Source of the DNA: Selenomonas sp. AE3005 | Lineage (GTDB): Bacteria > Bacillota > Negativicutes > Selenomonadales > Selenomonadaceae | NCBI RefSeq assembly: GCF_905233635.1 | Contig: NZ_CAJODG010000084.1 | Coordinates: 1-6,578 of the forward strand | DNA length: 6,578 bases | Direction of reading: 5' to 3' | Part shown: piece by piece, positions 5,488-6,578 of the stretch | Layout of the letters: every line of letters starts with the position of its first letter | Position numbering within the stretch: the stretch's first letter is position 1 | Notes under the pieces: model-generated | The model's input: the letters and a program-made list of their open reading frames with translations, nothing else | Told to the model about the DNA's origin: nothing | The model's database searches: none | Program-made: the position numbers and the translations under genes

Positions 5488-6453
5488 ATGACAACACAAC
5501 TGCACGACTTAGAAAAAGAAATACTGCAAGGCTATCGCCTTTCGCGGCAGGACGATTTAAAATGGCTGATTACCGCCCCGCTTGACGACCTGCTGGCCTG
5601 CGCCGGCAGACTGCAAAAACATTTTTGCGGCAATCATGTGGATTTATGTACCATTATCAACGGGCGCAGCGGCCGCTGCAGTGAGGACTGCAAATACTGC
5701 GCTCAGGCAGCCTGCCATCATACGGGTGTTGAGGAATATTCCTTCCTGCCGGCAGAAGAAATCCTGCACAGTGCTCTTGCCAATGAGCAGGCCGGGGTAA
5801 ACCGCTTCGCCATCGTGACCTCGGGCAGAGCTCTTGGCGGAGCAGAATTTGCACAGGCCATCGCCGCCTATGAAAAAATGAAGGCCACGCTAAAGATAGA
5901 CCTCTGCGCCTCCCACGGTATTTTGAACCGTCAGCAGTTCCAGCAGCTCAGAGCCGCCGGGGTAAAAAGCTATCATCATAACATCGAAACCTCCCGGCGT
6001 TACTTCCCTCATATCTGCACCACTCACAGCTATGAGGACCGCATAAGGACCATTCGTCTGGCACAGTCTGAAGGATTGGATGTTTGCTCCGGCGGTATCA
6101 TCGGCATGGGCGAAACGTGGGAAGACCGGCTGGATATGGCTCTGAGTCTGGCCGAGCTGAATATAAAATCCATCCCCATTAACGCGCTGATGGCGATAAA
6201 GGGCACGGGGCTTGAAGGGCAGCCGCCCCTGCCAGCAGAGGACATTCTCCGCACCGTAGCCATTTTCCGGCTCATCAACCCCGAAGCCAATATCAGGCTG
6301 GCTGCCGGCCGCAAGCTGCTCCCGGAAAACGGAGCCACGGCATTTCAGCACGGAGCCTCTGCCTCCATCACCGGCAACATGCTCACCACCTCCGGCACCA
6401 CCATCAAAGAAGACCTCGCCATGCTGGAAAAACTGGGGCTCACCAACAAATAA
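5488..6453 (+). CDS. bioB: Biotin synthase BioB, clostridial-type variant
   Basis: A 321-residue radical SAM enzyme that inserts sulfur into dethiobiotin, the last step of biotin synthesis. The radical [4Fe-4S] motif is CSEDCKYC (C64, C68, C71). Other hallmarks are YHHNIETS (162-169), CSGGIIGMGET (200-210), SIPINAL (228-234) and the conserved arginine in IRLAAGR (R270). Aligned with E. coli BioB by eye, the auxiliary-cluster cysteines C128 and C188 correspond to C140 and C200, but the C97 position is alanine (A108, in RFAIVTSGR). An extra cysteine, C177, lies in HICTTHSYEDR. The ATG at 5488 follows AAAGGA by nine bases; an upstream in-frame ATG at 5425 lies within the promoter and is excluded. 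The enzyme is transcribed divergently from uvrA, probably under BirA control. No other bio gene is visible in the window. Confidence 0.96.
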   Translation: MTTQLHDLEKEILQGYRLSRQDDLKWLITAPLDDLLACAGRLQKHFCGNHVDLCTIINGRSGRCSEDCKYCAQAACHHTGVEEYSFLPAEEILHSALANEQAGVNRFAIVTSGRALGGAEFAQAIAAYEKMKATLKIDLCASHGILNRQQFQQLRAAGVKSYHHNIETSRRYFPHICTTHSYEDRIRTIRLAQSEGLDVCSGGIIGMGETWEDRLDMALSLAELNIKSIPINALMAIKGTGLEGQPPLPAEDILRTVAIFRLINPEANIRLAAGRKLLPENGATAFQHGASASITGNMLTTSGTTIKEDLAMLEKLGLTNK

Positions 6454-6578
6454 ATCCGCAAAAATCAGCTCATACATATAAATTGCAGTTTTTAGGTCAA
6501 TACGTTCTTAAAAGTAACCCGTTCATGCGTGCATGGGGTTCACGGGGGAGTAATTTTTCTGCCCCCGCTAAACGACAC
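6454..6578. other. Region downstream of bioB with two GC-rich hairpins
   Basis: No gene is visible up to the window edge. AACCC (6516-6520) pairs with GGGTT (6536-6540) around an inner CATGC/GCATG stem (6524-6528 with 6531-6535), with three unpaired bases on the left side. Two bases later CGGGGG (6543-6548) pairs with CCCCCG (6562-6567) around a T-rich loop. Neither has a T-run after it on the plus strand, so a bioB terminator is not clear. On the minus strand the first hairpin is followed by ACTTTTAA, which could end a leftward gene beyond the window. This could also be a structured leader of the next gene. Confidence 0.45.

Noticed and set aside
5480..5491. Three-codon micro-ORF (ATG ATA ATA TGA) overlapping the bioB start by ATGA
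   Set aside because: Its ATG is one base from the AAAGGA site, too close for initiation; it most likely arises by chance.
6543..6578. GGGGAGTA motif resembling the manganese (yybP-ykoY) riboswitch, and CGCTAAACGAC resembling a tmRNA tag start
   Set aside because: The GGGGG pairs locally with CCCCC, the remaining conserved elements are not visible before the window ends, and no tmRNA 5' end (GGTTCGAC-type) lies upstream.
1..6578. A novel defence, mobile or biosynthetic system, or a CRISPR array
   Set aside because: All genes but one are recognisable housekeeping functions in separate transcription units. The only repeats are the two palindromic copies, which are not spaced like CRISPR repeats.

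Overview
The window is a compact, chromosomal housekeeping segment, most likely from an anaerobic Firmicute of the Negativicutes (Selenomonas/Anaerovibrio/Mitsuokella type). This placement is an inference. It rests on the moderate GC content, the S12 N-terminus that lacks the insertion found in Bacilli, the clostridial-type biotin synthase, a UvrA of Gram-positive character, and a palindromic interspersed repeat that I associate with Selenomonadales from memory only. No plasmid, phage, defence or CRISPR machinery is visible.

Layout, left to right. (1) 1-111, minus: the start of rpsL (ribosomal protein S12), cut by the window edge. (2) 192-443, minus: an L7Ae/YbxF-type K-turn-binding ribosomal protein, the usual partner just upstream of rpsL. 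Both are read from a strong promoter at 498-526, so the str operon begins here with its own promoter. (3) 444-780: a long intergenic region with that promoter, a minus-strand terminator (621-655) and copy A of a palindromic repeat (680-786). (4) 781-1341, minus: mnmM/ytqB, a tRNA wobble-uridine methyltransferase whose start is best placed at a TTG. (5) 1404-2249, minus: an unrecognised, Cys- and Trp-free, helix-rich cytoplasmic protein with its own promoter and a terminator-like hairpin after it. (6) 2329-2473: copy B of the repeat. (7) 2482-5310, minus: uvrA, full length. (8) 5311-5487: a divergent promoter region with a candidate BirA box over the bioB -35. (9) 5488-6453, plus: bioB. (10) 6454-6578: no gene, but two GC-rich hairpins.

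Functionally there are four independent units: translation (ribosomal proteins S12 and L7Ae-like), tRNA modification plus an unknown gene, nucleotide excision repair, and biotin synthesis. Nothing suggests that they form one system. The most interesting points are three. The biotin synthase lacks one of the classical [2Fe-2S]-cluster cysteines but keeps or gains others, which fits the 'type II' BioB idea. A pair of modular palindromic repeats sits directly after the stop codons of two genes, and one of them supplies a stop codon. The uncharacterised 281-residue protein is the third.
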